A stretch of 64,000 nucleotides of DNA from Sporosarcina psychrophila. GTDB lineage: Bacteria; Bacillota; Bacilli; Bacillales_A; Planococcaceae. Below, piece by piece: positions 1 through 9,600 of this stretch. Position numbers and translations under genes: made by a program. Each line of letters opens with the position of its first letter. Positions within the stretch are counted from its first letter, which is position 1. The notes under the pieces are model-generated. The model did no database searches, was not told the DNA's origin, and saw only the letters and a program-made list of their open reading frames with translations. The DNA is taken from assembly GCF_001590685.1 (NCBI RefSeq), contig NZ_CP014616.1, forward strand, positions 2,913,001 through 2,977,000, written 5' to 3'.

Positions 1-17
1 ACTATTCGATTAATCAT
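1..17 (-). CDS. 5' end of a CDS running off the left edge
   Basis: An AGGAGG ribosome binding site (positions 25-30 on the complement) lies 7 nt before an ATG at 17, giving the peptide start MINRI before the window ends. It follows the aldehyde dehydrogenase gene on the same strand, so it may be the next gene of the phenylacetate operon. The first residues would suit a 3-hydroxyacyl-CoA dehydrogenase (PaaH type, which often begins with a similar stretch before its Rossmann glycine motif), but five residues cannot establish that. Confidence 0.5.
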
Positions 18-47
18 AAGTGATCCTCCTTTTTATGATGAAAGAAT

Positions 48-84
48 ACGGACAGGAGATCATACATCCCTGTCCGTCGTTTTT
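48..84 (+). terminator. hairpin with T-run, plus orientation
   Basis: Nine-base arms at 48-56 and 69-77 pair perfectly and are followed by TTTTT at 80-84 on the plus strand. On the minus strand, where the neighbouring genes lie, there is no T-run after the stem. It sits in the 5' leader of the left-edge CDS, so it may act there as a structured leader rather than as a terminator. Confidence 0.4.
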
Positions 85-123
85 AAAAAGATAAGAAAAC
101 ATTAGTTTTTCAATTTGGAGCAG

Positions 124-240
124 TGTCTAGCTCCACGCGCCACCCCCTTGGTCATAAGCAATCCAGCTATGTGGCAAAGAGCGCCACGTCACTAGATCGT
201 CTTATGCCTGTCGCGTCTTGCGGGCGCCTTTCGCTTTTCT
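124..240. repeat. GC-rich intergenic repeat-like segment (possible distant family member)
   Basis: This stretch is much richer in G+C than its surroundings. It contains internal complementary blocks (GCGCC / GGCGC, CATAAGC / CTTATG) and ends in GGGCGCCTTTCGC. The layout resembles the dispersed repeat seen at 15564, 34190 and 35876 (GC-rich ends, central ATAAGC/CTTAT, terminal GCGCCTTCGC), but base identity is low. I therefore list it as a possible distant relative only. Confidence 0.35.
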
Positions 241-1758
241 TTATAGTCCAAATGGATTTACTGGACGACTGCCAAAGTACGACATAATGCTTTTTGTTTC
301 AGTGTAAAGATCAAGCGATCCGATTGCTAGCTCACGGCCAAATCCGGATTGTTTATAGCCACCGAATGGTGTACCTGGGAATGCAGAGAATGGCGTGTTG
401 ATCATAACGATTCCCGCTTGAATTTGGTTCGCAACACGTGTTGTAGTTGCAGTATTTGTTGACCAAATAGAAGAAGCTAGCCCAAAATCTGAGTCATTTG
501 CTAATGCAATTGCCTCTTTTTCGTTTTTAAACTTCGATACAACGACAACTGGTCCAAAGATTTCTTCACGAACAACTTTCATGTCTTGTGTTACGTTTCC
601 GATTATTGTCGGCGCATACCAAAATCCGTTTTCAAAGCCTTCTGGTTTTAATTCTTTACCACCAGTAAGGATTTCAGCACCTTCATCAATTGCAGATTGA
701 ACATACATTTTCACTGTGTCCAACTGGCACTGATCGATAACTGCGCCCATATGTGTTCCTTTATCAAATGGATCCCCAATTACAAGTTTTTCTGTTTTAG
801 CAATAAATTTCTCAACGAACTCATCGTACACATTTTCATGAATATAGATGCGTGTACGCGCATCACACGATTGACCTGAGTTATTGAAAGCTCCGTAGAG
901 TGAACCATCAACTGCTGCTTCAATATCTGCATCTTCAAAAACAAGGCTTGGGGATTTTCCACCAAGTTCTAGTGTTACGCGTTTTACTGTTCCTGCTGCT
1001 TTTGCCATAATGTCTTTTCCAATTGGTGTAGAACCCGTGAATGCAACTTTATTCACTAGTTCATGTTCTACCAAGTAATTACCGATTTCAGATCCAGATC
1101 CTGGCAAAATGTTAACGACGCCTGCTGGAACCCCTGCTTCGTAGCAAATTTCTCCAAGAATAATAGCTGTAAGTGGCGTGAGAGACGCTGGCTTAATAAC
1201 GACGGAGCACCCTGCTGCAATAGCTGGAGCAATCTTCCAAGCAGCCATCATAAGTGGATAGTTCCACGGAATAATTTGCGCGCATACACCAAGTGGTTCT
1301 TTTTCTGTGTAATTATGGAATTGACCAGGTACATTATTCACAGAACCCCCATGTCCAACAATAGCGCCCGCATAAAATTCAAAGTCTTCAATGGCTTGTG
1401 AAATCTGCCCTTTAGCAGCTGCAAGTGATTTACCCGTATTCAAAATTTCTAGTTCTACAAGTTCATTAAAGCGTGAACCCATAATTGCTGCAATTTTGTT
1501 TAGTACACGTGCACGCCGTCCTGCAGGAGTTATTTTCCATTTGCCATTATCAAATGAATCCCTGGCAGCTTGAACAGCTTTTTCAGCGTCTTCTTTGGTT
1601 GCTTTCGCTACTTCAGCAAGTAGTTCACCCGTCGCCGGATTATAAATCTTTGTGCGCTCGCCACTGCTACTTTCGACTTGTTCACCGTTGATAAAAAGTT
1701 TATAGAAATCACGCTTTATCGTTTCTTGTTCGATTTCGATTTCATGGGTTTTTGTCAT
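241..1758 (-). CDS. NAD(P)-dependent aldehyde dehydrogenase of the phenylacetate cluster
   Basis: Aldehyde dehydrogenase superfamily, 505 aa, the usual length. Visible landmarks are PWNYP (Asn166), the cofactor-binding VVIKP (Lys189), LELGG with the general base Glu264, and GQSC with the nucleophile Cys298. It starts at ATG 1758 behind GGGGGAAG and follows paaG by 15 bp, so it is the last complete gene of the paa operon here. It would oxidise an aldehyde feeding or arising in the pathway, such as phenylacetaldehyde. It is a single-domain enzyme and not the PaaZ hydrolase-dehydrogenase fusion, because no MaoC-type hydratase domain follows. Substrate is inferred from context only. Confidence 0.9.
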   Translation of the reverse strand: MTKTHEIEIEQETIKRDFYKLFINGEQVESSSGERTKIYNPATGELLAEVAKATKEDAEKAVQAARDSFDNGKWKITPAGRRARVLNKIAAIMGSRFNELVELEILNTGKSLAAAKGQISQAIEDFEFYAGAIVGHGGSVNNVPGQFHNYTEKEPLGVCAQIIPWNYPLMMAAWKIAPAIAAGCSVVIKPASLTPLTAIILGEICYEAGVPAGVVNILPGSGSEIGNYLVEHELVNKVAFTGSTPIGKDIMAKAAGTVKRVTLELGGKSPSLVFEDADIEAAVDGSLYGAFNNSGQSCDARTRIYIHENVYDEFVEKFIAKTEKLVIGDPFDKGTHMGAVIDQCQLDTVKMYVQSAIDEGAEILTGGKELKPEGFENGFWYAPTIIGNVTQDMKVVREEIFGPVVVVSKFKNEKEAIALANDSDFGLASSIWSTNTATTTRVANQIQAGIVMINTPFSAFPGTPFGGYKQSGFGRELAIGSLDLYTETKSIMSYFGSRPVNPFGL

Positions 1759-1773
1759 ATGGTTTACTTCCCC

Positions 1774-2547
1774 CTATTGGCCTGTAAAAACAGGTTTTCT
1801 TTTTTTCATAAATGCATTGATGCCTTCGCGATGATCTTTTGTTAAACCAGCTATTCGCTGTCCTTGAGCTTCATGTTCAAGATATTCTTCAAAAGAAAGT
1901 TCTGATATCGTCATCAATGAGCCTTTGATTAATCCGATTGCTTTTGTTGGTAAAGCGGCAAGTCGTGTTGCAAATGCAGATACATCCTCTTCCCATGTTT
2001 CTGATGGAATCAGTCGGTTTGCAAGACCCATTGCAACCGCCTCTGTAGCTGGCACTTTTTCTCCTAAAATGGCTAATTCTGCAGCTTTAGATTGTCCGAC
2101 TAATTGTGTTAAATAATAAAGATTACCTGAATCCGGAATAAGCCCCACATGGATGAATGCATTTAATAAACTGGCACGCTCAGACATTAGTCTAAAGTCA
2201 CAAGCAAGCGCAAGGCTAAACCCCGCCCCTGCTGCTACACCATTTACTGCCGCAATAATCGGTTTTTCACATTTTCTGATTTGCTGGATCATCGGTCCAT
2301 AATGATCTCTTAACACTTGACCATGATCCATAAATTCATCAATTTCTGATAAATCTTGTCCGGAACAAAATGCCCGTCCTTCACCTGTAATGACAACACA
2401 GCGCACTTGTTCATCGTATGATGCCGCTTTGATTGCATCTTTTACTTCACGATTCATCTGCGAGATAAAAGCATTCAGTTTGTCAGGTCTATTTAAGATG
2501 AGCCACGCAATTCCATCTTTGACATCGTAACGAATTGTCTCAAACAT
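1774..2547 (-). CDS. paaG: PaaG-like 1,2-epoxyphenylacetyl-CoA isomerase (crotonase family)
   Basis: Crotonase-fold protein of 257 aa. The CoA-binding region contains FCSGQDL (about residues 60-66), and the oxyanion region contains GVAAGAGFSLALACD (103-117). The two catalytic glutamates of ordinary enoyl-CoA hydratases are absent, and an aspartate is present at IPDSG (Asp139), the pattern of PaaG isomerases. These convert the epoxide made by PaaABC to the oxepin. AAGGAG precedes ATG 2547, with 12 bp to the stop of the upstream paralog. Alternative: a generic enoyl-CoA isomerase. Confidence 0.85.
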   Translation of the reverse strand: MFETIRYDVKDGIAWLILNRPDKLNAFISQMNREVKDAIKAASYDEQVRCVVITGEGRAFCSGQDLSEIDEFMDHGQVLRDHYGPMIQQIRKCEKPIIAAVNGVAAGAGFSLALACDFRLMSERASLLNAFIHVGLIPDSGNLYYLTQLVGQSKAAELAILGEKVPATEAVAMGLANRLIPSETWEEDVSAFATRLAALPTKAIGLIKGSLMTISELSFEEYLEHEAQGQRIAGLTKDHREGINAFMKKRKPVFTGQ

Positions 2548-2559
2548 TTAGCACACTCC

Positions 2560-3336
2560 TTACTTTCCTTGATAATCCGGCCTTCTTTTCTCAACAAATG
2601 CGCTCATACCTTCTTTTTGGTCCAGTGATGCGAAAAGAAGGTAGAAATTTTTCCGTTCATACTGCATTCCTTCATACAAGGGATAATCCACTGCTTTATT
2701 AACCGAATCTTTAATAAGGCGCAGTGAGAGCGGTGGTTGTTTGGCTAGTCGATTTGCAAACTTCAGCGTTTCTTCTATTAATAGTTCAGGAGCAACAACT
2801 TTGTTAATGACTCCATGTTTGAGTGCTGTTTCCGCGGAAATACGCTCTCCTGTCCAAAGCCATTCGAGCGCTTTCGTACGTCCGACAAGTTTCGTCAACC
2901 GCTGTGTCCCTCCTGCACCCGGCATGACGCCGAGGCCTGCTTCCGGGAATGAAAATTCTGTACCGCTTGCTGCAATTAAAATATCACAGCACAATGCAAG
3001 CTCAAATCCCCCTCCTAAAACAAAGCCTTTTACTGCACCAATGATTGGCTTTTTAATAAGTGTAAAACGGTCCCAATCAGCAAATTGGTTCAAGAGTTCA
3101 AGGCTGACTGGGTCATCTCCAGTCATTTCATCAATATCAGCCCCAGCTGAAAATGAACGGCCTTTTCCAGTAAGGACGATAATGCGAACTTCTTCTTCTC
3201 GATCAAACATTTCCATTGCAGTAACGATTTCACAAACCATTTTCCGATTCAACGAATTTAACTGGCGAGGACGATTCAGTTCAATCACCGCGATGTTTCC
3301 CTTTACTGTCGTTTCAATGAATTCAAAACTATACAC
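2560..3336 (-). CDS. paaF: PaaF-like enoyl-CoA hydratase
   Basis: Crotonase family, 258 aa. Both hydratase glutamates are visible, in GGGFELALCCD (Glu112) and FPEAGLGVMPGAGGTQRL (Glu132), so it should be an active hydratase. In the phenylacetate pathway PaaF hydrates 2,3-dehydroadipyl-CoA in the beta-oxidation phase. The start is GTG 3336, sharing its first G with the TAG stop of the EthD gene (TAGTG), with GAGGA upstream. That indicates translational coupling. It is a paralog of the next gene, which has lost these glutamates. Confidence 0.85.
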   Translation of the reverse strand: MYSFEFIETTVKGNIAVIELNRPRQLNSLNRKMVCEIVTAMEMFDREEEVRIIVLTGKGRSFSAGADIDEMTGDDPVSLELLNQFADWDRFTLIKKPIIGAVKGFVLGGGFELALCCDILIAASGTEFSFPEAGLGVMPGAGGTQRLTKLVGRTKALEWLWTGERISAETALKHGVINKVVAPELLIEETLKFANRLAKQPPLSLRLIKDSVNKAVDYPLYEGMQYERKNFYLLFASLDQKEGMSAFVEKRRPDYQGK

Positions 3337-3638
3337 TAGGCATCCTCACCAATCATTAATGTAACAAGATCACCCGCAAACCCCATCAAATCTTTGCCTG
3401 ATGCCTTTCCTTCAGCTGTGCGCAAACCTGCCTGTAACGCTTCTAGATTGTCATACTTCATCTCACATGTGAGGTAATATTTCCCTTCACCTCCCATTGG
3501 AGATCCTGATATTTTTGTTACCTTCATTTCACGGAGACCAGGGATTTTTGCTGTTAGCGGTGAATGTACATTGAAATAATGATCATCAAAAGCCTCTTTG
3601 TTTTCTGGGTGTTTGTACAAAGCAATTAGTTTAGCCAT
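3336..3638 (-). CDS. EthD-family small dimeric alpha/beta-barrel protein
   Basis: 100 aa with the EthD pattern: an N-terminal beta strand (KLIALY), a conserved HYFNVHSPL segment (residues 20-28) and a C-terminal strand. EthD-fold proteins form dimeric ferredoxin-like barrels, and some take part in degradation pathways without a fixed chemistry. It lies between paaD and paaF, fused to the operon by a one-base stop/start overlap with paaF and 17 bp from paaD. That makes a role in handling a phenylacetyl-CoA epoxide or oxepin intermediate plausible but unproven. GAGGAG precedes ATG 3638. Confidence 0.8.
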   Translation of the reverse strand: MAKLIALYKHPENKEAFDDHYFNVHSPLTAKIPGLREMKVTKISGSPMGGEGKYYLTCEMKYDNLEALQAGLRTAEGKASGKDLMGFAGDLVTLMIGEDA

Positions 3639-3655
3639 TTTTTCTTCTCCTCACT

Positions 3656-4156
3656 TTACATTAATGTAGACACGGGTTTCATTGCCTCAAATACGTTTTT
3701 ACAGCTTTTGCAATACAAAATACTTCTGCAGGCCGTCGGTCCAAAAATATTTTCCATTGATACATAGCCAGATCCGCAATAGGCACAATCCACATGCCAT
3801 GATCCATCTTCCTCAAAATAGCGGGGCGGTGGAGCAATCCCAAATTTTTTCAGATTCACATGACCTTGTTCCGTTATACGGTCTGATGTCCATGGCGGAT
3901 GAAAGACGAATTCTACTTCAATCGTTTCAACTTCCGGTAGTTTTTTCACAGCATTTACTGTATTCGTTTTAATAAATTCGAGTGCCGGACATCCCAAAAA
4001 AGTCGGTAGAAGTGTGATTTTGACGTTATTTCCTTCGGTTGTAACTTCGCCCACCATTCCAAGATCAATAATACTCACCGAATCAATTTCCGGATCTTTC
4101 ACATTCATAAGTACTTCAAAAATACGCTCAGTTGAAACATCTACAGAAGCAGTCAT
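3656..4156 (-). CDS. paaD: PaaD, metal-sulfur cluster assembly-type subunit of the phenylacetyl-CoA epoxidase operon
   Basis: 166 aa from ATG 4156. I chose this over GTG 4165 because the GTG lies inside the AGAGGTG ribosome binding site. The N-terminal two thirds is a MIP18/SufT-type domain with the conserved VKDPEIDSVSIIDLG stretch and the LGCPA cysteine motif (Cys about 58). The C-terminus is a zinc-ribbon-like segment with two CxxC pairs (CAYC, CKSC) plus an intervening cysteine. PaaD proteins are needed for maturation of the epoxidase, probably its Fe-S reductase. Only 26 bp separates it from paaC. Confidence 0.88.
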   Translation of the reverse strand: MTASVDVSTERIFEVLMNVKDPEIDSVSIIDLGMVGEVTTEGNNVKITLLPTFLGCPALEFIKTNTVNAVKKLPEVETIEVEFVFHPPWTSDRITEQGHVNLKKFGIAPPPRYFEEDGSWHVDCAYCGSGYVSMENIFGPTACRSILYCKSCKNVFEAMKPVSTLM

Positions 4157-4182
4157 ATTATTCACCTCTTTCCTGGTACCGT

Positions 4183-4995
4183 TTACCAGACAGCTGCCGG
4201 GTCAAGTTTGTAAACTTCGGAAAGCGTGCCGAGTGCTTCATCTAAGTCTTTTGTGTGCTCACCGTTTCGTCCGTTCATCACGGGATGATTCGGGATCAAC
4301 GGTACTTCCATTTGGAGGGTTTCGAACACTGGATTGATGATAGCTTGCCATTGTTTCTTCATTTCTTCCTCACTGTCTATTAAGTTACTGCTTTCAATCT
4401 TTTGTTTCTGATTTCCAAAAGAAAATACATCTCCAAAATCATTCAAAACAAGCGTAATTGCATCATTCATTTTCTTTTTTGCCACATCTGTAGAATTCAT
4501 TAACTGCTTAAACCACGTTTCCCAGTGCAACTTGTGATAATAAAGTTCCATTTTCACTTTTATCGCCACTTCAGCAATAGGTTTGTATGAGCTTTCACAT
4601 AACGAATCCATTTTTACCTTTTTCGCTTGTATATAAAAATAACTCCTTACGACTTGATAGGCCCAGTCATAATTGGGTGTTTCCATATAATAACCTTCGC
4701 CGTTCACCCGTTCCGTCAAAATGCTGTTCTTTCTTTCATCTGTCGGACGTAAATGGGCCAAGTCATCCGCTTTTCCAGCTCCAAGCTCTTCAAGTAATTT
4801 GTAGTACATCGCCGCATGCCCCATACTGTCTTGGCTAATGGATGAGGAAGCTACGTCTTCTTCAATGTGAGGAGCGAGTCCGAGCCATTCAGATCCGCGG
4901 AATGCGTACAGAAAATCATCATCTGCTAATTGGAACAACAAACTAGTGATTGCTTCTTTATATTCCATGCTCATGCCATTGTCTGTTATGCTCAT
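4183..4995 (-). CDS. paaC: PaaC, structural subunit of 1,2-phenylacetyl-CoA epoxidase
   Basis: 270 aa from ATG 4995, preceded by GGGGAGGGGAG and overlapping the paaB stop by four bases (ATGA). A longer reading to 5013 would place the start inside the binding site. The protein is a ferritin-like helical bundle containing FQLADDDFLYAFRGSEWLG near the N-terminus and ISQDSMGHAAMYY. PaaC forms the stable PaaAC core with PaaA and lacks a full diiron site, acting as a scaffold. Confidence 0.92.
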   Translation of the reverse strand: MSITDNGMSMEYKEAITSLLFQLADDDFLYAFRGSEWLGLAPHIEEDVASSSISQDSMGHAAMYYKLLEELGAGKADDLAHLRPTDERKNSILTERVNGEGYYMETPNYDWAYQVVRSYFYIQAKKVKMDSLCESSYKPIAEVAIKVKMELYYHKLHWETWFKQLMNSTDVAKKKMNDAITLVLNDFGDVFSFGNQKQKIESSNLIDSEEEMKKQWQAIINPVFETLQMEVPLIPNHPVMNGRNGEHTKDLDEALGTLSEVYKLDPAAVW

Positions 4996-5339
4996 TTCCG
5001 CTCCCCTCCCCATGACAAAATTTCTTTTTCATCAAGCACTTGCTGTTCATATTGACGCCATTTTTTCTTTAAGTAACCATAGCCTTTTGTCGTCCTGTAC
5101 TCTTTATTGTCTAGCCTGGTGAGCGTCATCTTCTCTTCGGCATTCATTTTCCTAACATTCTTTCGATTTATAATCCAAATGTCTGCAACTGGTTCACGGC
5201 GCATGAAATTTTCCTGTGCCAAAATAAGTGCCATATCTTCATTTGGAGCCAGTAAGCTGAATTGGTGTTGGAATGCCGAGCTCGGTGTCCGCTTACTGAA
5301 CACTTCATATTCTTGATAAAATGTTTTTTCTCCAGTCAT
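4992..5339 (-). CDS. paaB: PaaB subunit of 1,2-phenylacetyl-CoA epoxidase
   Basis: 115 aa from ATG 5339 (AAGGAG 10 nt before). An upstream ATG at 5357 overlaps the paaA stop and lacks a site. Conserved PaaB elements are YEVFSKRTPSSAFQHQFSL and the ADIWIINR segment. PaaB bridges PaaAC heterodimers and is required for electron transfer. At the 3' end it overlaps paaC by 4 bp. Confidence 0.92.
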   Translation of the reverse strand: MTGEKTFYQEYEVFSKRTPSSAFQHQFSLLAPNEDMALILAQENFMRREPVADIWIINRKNVRKMNAEEKMTLTRLDNKEYRTTKGYGYLKKKWRQYEQQVLDEKEILSWGGERK

Positions 5340-5356
5340 TTTACTGACTCCTTCCA

Positions 5357-6307
5357 TTAATTAACGACTGCACTTAAAGCATCTCGCACCCATGTATTAT
5401 TTTCATAAGATGTACGACGCAGGTTCAGGCGTGCCTGAGAACGAGGTCCTTCATTTCTAATATTTTTCTTGAATTCATTCCAATCCGGTTGTTTGTACGT
5501 CCATATTTTGCTTTCAGCATCGAATTTTATGGTCGGATCTGGGATTGTTAGACCAAGAGATAAAATACGCGGGATATATTTATCAAAAAAGATTTGCCTG
5601 AACTCTTCGTTTGTTTTTGTCCGGATTTTATATTTAATAGTCAAATCTTGTTTCGAAGAACCTGTTGTTTCTTTACTCGCAGGTCCGAAGAACATTAACA
5701 GAGATTCCCACCAATAATTGATTGATTCCTGAATCATCGATTTTTGATCATTTGTACCTTCCGCAAGTGCCATAATAATAGATTCACCATGCTGTGCATG
5801 AAACACTTCTTCAGCGCAAATACGCTGTAACGCTCTCCCGTAAGGCCCATAAGAAGCCCCAAGCATATTTGTTTGTGTAATAATTGCAGCCCCATCAACG
5901 AGCCAACCGATTATTCCAGCATCTGCCCATGTAGTTGTTTTCATGTGAAATACATTATGAAATTTCAAGTCTCCATTGAATAAGTCCTGCATTAAATCTC
6001 CGCGATTCTTGCCATATGGTTTAAGTAAATCTTCAGTTACGCGAAGAAGCAGTTGACCGTGGCCCATTTCGTCTTGCACCTTGGCCATAATGCCTAACTT
6101 ACGAGAAAGGGATGGGGCTTTTGGTACCCATTCTTTCTCTGGGAGAGCCCCCATTATTTCGCTCATTCCATGCATGGAAATCAATTTAATCAATGTCAGC
6201 CTATATTCTTCAGGCATCCAATCATCGGCTTCAATTTTGTCACCTGCTTCAATCCTCTGCATAAAGTGAGCTAACTTTTCTACTTCCGAATTGTATAAAC
6301 CCGTCAT
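5357..6307 (-). CDS. paaA: PaaA, catalytic diiron subunit of 1,2-phenylacetyl-CoA epoxidase
   Basis: 316 aa, the normal length. Two ExxH iron-binding motifs are visible, EMGH (in KVQDEMGHGQLLLR) and EVFHAQHG, together with the acidic ligands expected of this ferritin-like oxygenase. With PaaB and PaaC it epoxidises the aromatic ring of phenylacetyl-CoA using O2 and reducing equivalents. It is the first gene of the operon and starts at ATG 6307 behind AGGGGG. A PaaE reductase is not found in the window, so electrons must come from a partner encoded elsewhere or beyond the left edge. Confidence 0.95.
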   Translation of the reverse strand: MTGLYNSEVEKLAHFMQRIEAGDKIEADDWMPEEYRLTLIKLISMHGMSEIMGALPEKEWVPKAPSLSRKLGIMAKVQDEMGHGQLLLRVTEDLLKPYGKNRGDLMQDLFNGDLKFHNVFHMKTTTWADAGIIGWLVDGAAIITQTNMLGASYGPYGRALQRICAEEVFHAQHGESIIMALAEGTNDQKSMIQESINYWWESLLMFFGPASKETTGSSKQDLTIKYKIRTKTNEEFRQIFFDKYIPRILSLGLTIPDPTIKFDAESKIWTYKQPDWNEFKKNIRNEGPRSQARLNLRRTSYENNTWVRDALSAVVN

Positions 6308-6432
6308 TTCACAGCCCCCTAGTTTAAGGTATGTGTTTCCGACTAAACATATAACACTTACATAACGTTAATCTAAAACTCAGTTATATTTATAGACATA
6401 CCAATCCGATAATACCGTGTGCCTTTTCCATA

Positions 6433-6572
6433 AACAGTCGCTTACTTAATACTTGGTCGCCCACTTTAATAGAATCTGTCGGACATCCGACTTATGCATC
6501 TTCTAAATCTTCAAGAAGATGTTCAGGTACTTCTGCTGTTCCTTCATTTCTATACTTTGAATACCTTCTGGG
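6433..6572 (-). pseudogene. remnant of a 4Fe-4S ferredoxin C-terminal half
   Basis: Reading the complement in the frame containing position 6545 gives EGTAEVPEHLLEDLEDA, a TAA stop at 6494-6492, then VGCPTDSIKVGDQ. This matches the end of single-cluster Bacillus-type ferredoxins (NEGxxEVPExLLEDLxDAxxGCPTDSIKV), including the last cluster cysteine in GCPTDSIKV. No start, no N-terminal CxxCxxC and an internal stop show that it is broken. It lies on the same strand as paaA and immediately upstream of it. Confidence 0.6.
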
Positions 6573-6587
6573 ACAATTCCCAAAAAC

Positions 6588-6617
6588 AAAAAAACACCGG
6601 CAAAATTCTGCCGATGT
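6588..6617 (-). terminator. terminator of the S8 protease gene
   Basis: Arms 6594-6602 and 6609-6617 (ACACCGGCA / TGCCGATGT, one G-T type pair) with a 6-nt loop. On the minus strand the stem is followed by a run of seven T. It lies 19 bp after the protease stop codon. Confidence 0.88.
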
Positions 6618-6635
6618 CCATTTTTAATACGTAAA

Positions 6636-9600
6636 TCAATTGCTCATGCTATTTTTCTCGATGCTTTCAATGTCTTGAATGACCTCACCATTTTCCACTT
6701 TTTCTCCATTCTCCATGTTTATAAACAACTTGCCTTCCGCCATTTTACGCGCTTCGTTTTTGAAGTTGTCAATAACTTTTGCTTCAATACGCGCTCCGTC
6801 AGCAGTGACACCAAACGGTACTGTCCAGTAACCTACATAGTGACCTGGTGATGTCTCACTAAATGGAAGTTCGGTGGCATTTGTCACTTCGTTGCCTACA
6901 TTTGTCAGTGGCATGTGGATTACAAAACTAGCTTTTAGTCCTGGGGCACTGTCAAATTCTATTTTTACACTTTTGCCTGTTGTTAAGTAGACATCATTAG
7001 TTGGTGTTAAATTTTCGATTGATGGTGCATTATATTGAGCTGTAACTACCACCGTCTTCGAAGTTTGGTTATTCGCTTTATCACTTGCAACAACCGTTAT
7101 TTCGTTTTCACCATTATCAAGCAAAATACGTTTGGAATAGTTTCCATTTACGACTTCCGCATTTTGGCCGTTTACTTTTACCCAATCAAGGTTAGCATCA
7201 GAAACCGTCCCTTCAACCATAACCGTTTCACGATTCGATTTATCACCGTTTTTCGGGTTATCGATTGTCAGTTCAGGGTTTTCAGTATCTAATGTCACTG
7301 TAACTGGAGCAGATTCGCCTGTCACTTTGCCATTAAGCGTGGAAACTGCCTTGAACTCATTTACTCCTTCTGCAAGCTCATTTTTGATTGTAAATTTGCC
7401 GTCTTCTCCAACCACTGCCGTACCTGCATCTTCTCCGTTGTTTTTCAGCTGGATTGTTGTCGTCGGAGATGCTGTCCCTTCGATCGTAATACTTGATTCA
7501 TTTGTCGTGAAGTTCTCTGCAGGTGAAGTAATAATTGGTGCATGGACTTCATAGCTGACACGTGCACGAATCATGTAATTCCCTTCCGCCGCAGGTGCTG
7601 CTGACCACGCGCCCGATACATATTGATAACTTCTTCCCGCGTTCGTTCCAGTTTCATCTGTCGCGAGACCAGGTGAATTTGGACTTGGATCTTTCTGGAT
7701 GTAAACCATGTAAAAGTCACCGCTGACAACTATGTTGTGCTCAGTTAAATCTACAACTGTCCACTCTCCGTTACGCAGAGCCTGTGCATCGATTGGTCCT
7801 GCAAGTTTCTTGCCAGGAGTTCCGTCAGCACCCGTTGCATCCCATACTTCTACTGCAAAAGCCGTCCCTCCTGGAACTGGCCATTCCGTATCCCAGAAGC
7901 GGAGTACGCCGTCTGTGACAATTCCGGATTCTTTACCTTCTGGAAGAGACATTTTCACTCCCCAGCCATTACCTGCATCGTAGAATGCACGCGCATTCTC
8001 GCCTGTGCCGTCGTCATACCCAATTTCGCCGCCTGGATATGTGTAAAATGGTTCTAGTGCGAAATCTTTTTCAGTCGTGCCGTCGCCAATTGTGATAGCC
8101 GCTTCTTGACTATGGTAGCCACGTGCAATCACCTTCAACGTGTAGTCGCCTTCATAAGCGGTGATGGAATAATTCCCATTTCCATCTGTTTCGACAGGTG
8201 TAATGTTTGCATCTTCGATTAGCAGCAATGTTGCTCCACCAATTGCTTCACCTGTTGACTGATCAGTAATTGTACCTCTTACCGTGGATTGTGTAATTTC
8301 ATTTAGCGTGAAATTAACTTTCGTTGAACTGTCTGCTTCGATTGTTACGGATTGCTCTTCAGATTGGAATCCGTATGCTTCTGCTTTCGCCGTAAATGTT
8401 CCTGCTCCATGCGTCAGTGAATATTTTCCATCAGCAGGGTTCGAATAGACCGAACGCCCTGTTTCAAGCACACTGACTTGTGCACTTAAAGGAAGCAGTG
8501 TAGGGTTTGCCTTTTCGTCTTGGACTGGCGGTTGTTCTTTCTTAGGAACTACCGGGTGAATTTTTGTCGGATCGATAGGTTCTTTGAATGCATCTTTTTC
8601 TTTTTCTTTAATAATACCGAGGTCTTTACCAGATTCGGTTTTAATAGCTTCAAGATTTTTACCGCTATTTTTCTCATTGCTTCCGTTACTATCTTGTGTA
8701 GTTCCTTTTTGCATTTTGCCCGTTTTTGAAGTAGTTGTCAGTGCTACATCATCAATATACCAGCCATCTTTTACAACGCTAGCGTCGGAAAATGCATTGA
8801 AACCGATGTAAACACGTTGACCGCTATATTCCGACAAGTCAACTTCACCGTCAATCCAACCGTCCGATTGACCTTGAACCATGAGTAGTTGGGTCCATTC
8901 CACCTGATCTATGGAAATGAATACATGACCGTAATCCCATGCTCTGCCGGATGTAGATTGCTCGAAGTTATGCCATTGTTTAAATTGCAAGAAGGAATCC
9001 CCTTCTGGCAAGTCAACTGGAGGCATGACAAGTGTTGCATTCATATTAGTTTCATATGTGCCTGTAAGATTTGTCGCATATACTTTTTCACCTGAAGAGG
9101 CGCTATTTGGGCCAGATGTTGGTACGCCCCACTCCCAGCTGTTCTTCTCGCCAAATGAAGTCCAACCAATCGGCGTTGTTTCAAAGTCTTCTGAGAAGCC
9201 GATTGTGATGCCCGGCTTCACTTGAATCGTGTATTCTTCACTTGTCACTTCATTATTCCCAAAATCATTGATTGTCCATTTGTAAGTGAATGTATTGCCT
9301 GCGATACTTTCGCCCGCAATCGTTGCTCCAAATTCACCTGACTGGTAATTACCCGACTTACGGCTAGCTTCCACCGCTTGCCACTTGTTAGCTGCGTCCT
9401 TATAGTTCAATGTGACAGACGCGATACTAATATTATCTGTCGCTTGAACCCTCAAATCTAAATCCATTCCCGCGTATGTTTCTGCAGGCGCATCATGCTT
9501 GTATGTTGGTGCTTCATGATCGTCACCTTGTTTTGAAACTTGACCTTCCATTTTCCCAAGGCCACTAGCGATTGATGAAACAGCTTCGTAAGCATCGACA

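Larger units (their letters stand above)
6308..6635. other. 328-bp gap between the protease gene and paaA
   Basis: It holds the protease terminator (6588-6617), a ferredoxin-like coding remnant (6433-6572), and about 120 bp of AT-rich sequence that must contain the paaA promoter. I do not see a convincing -35/-10 pair or a clear PaaR-type palindrome there. Confidence 0.6.

Noticed and set aside
2741-3364. 207-codon open frame opposite paaF
   Set aside because: It is the shadow of a well-conserved crotonase gene, with a Ser/Pro/Ala-rich composition and no ribosome binding site.
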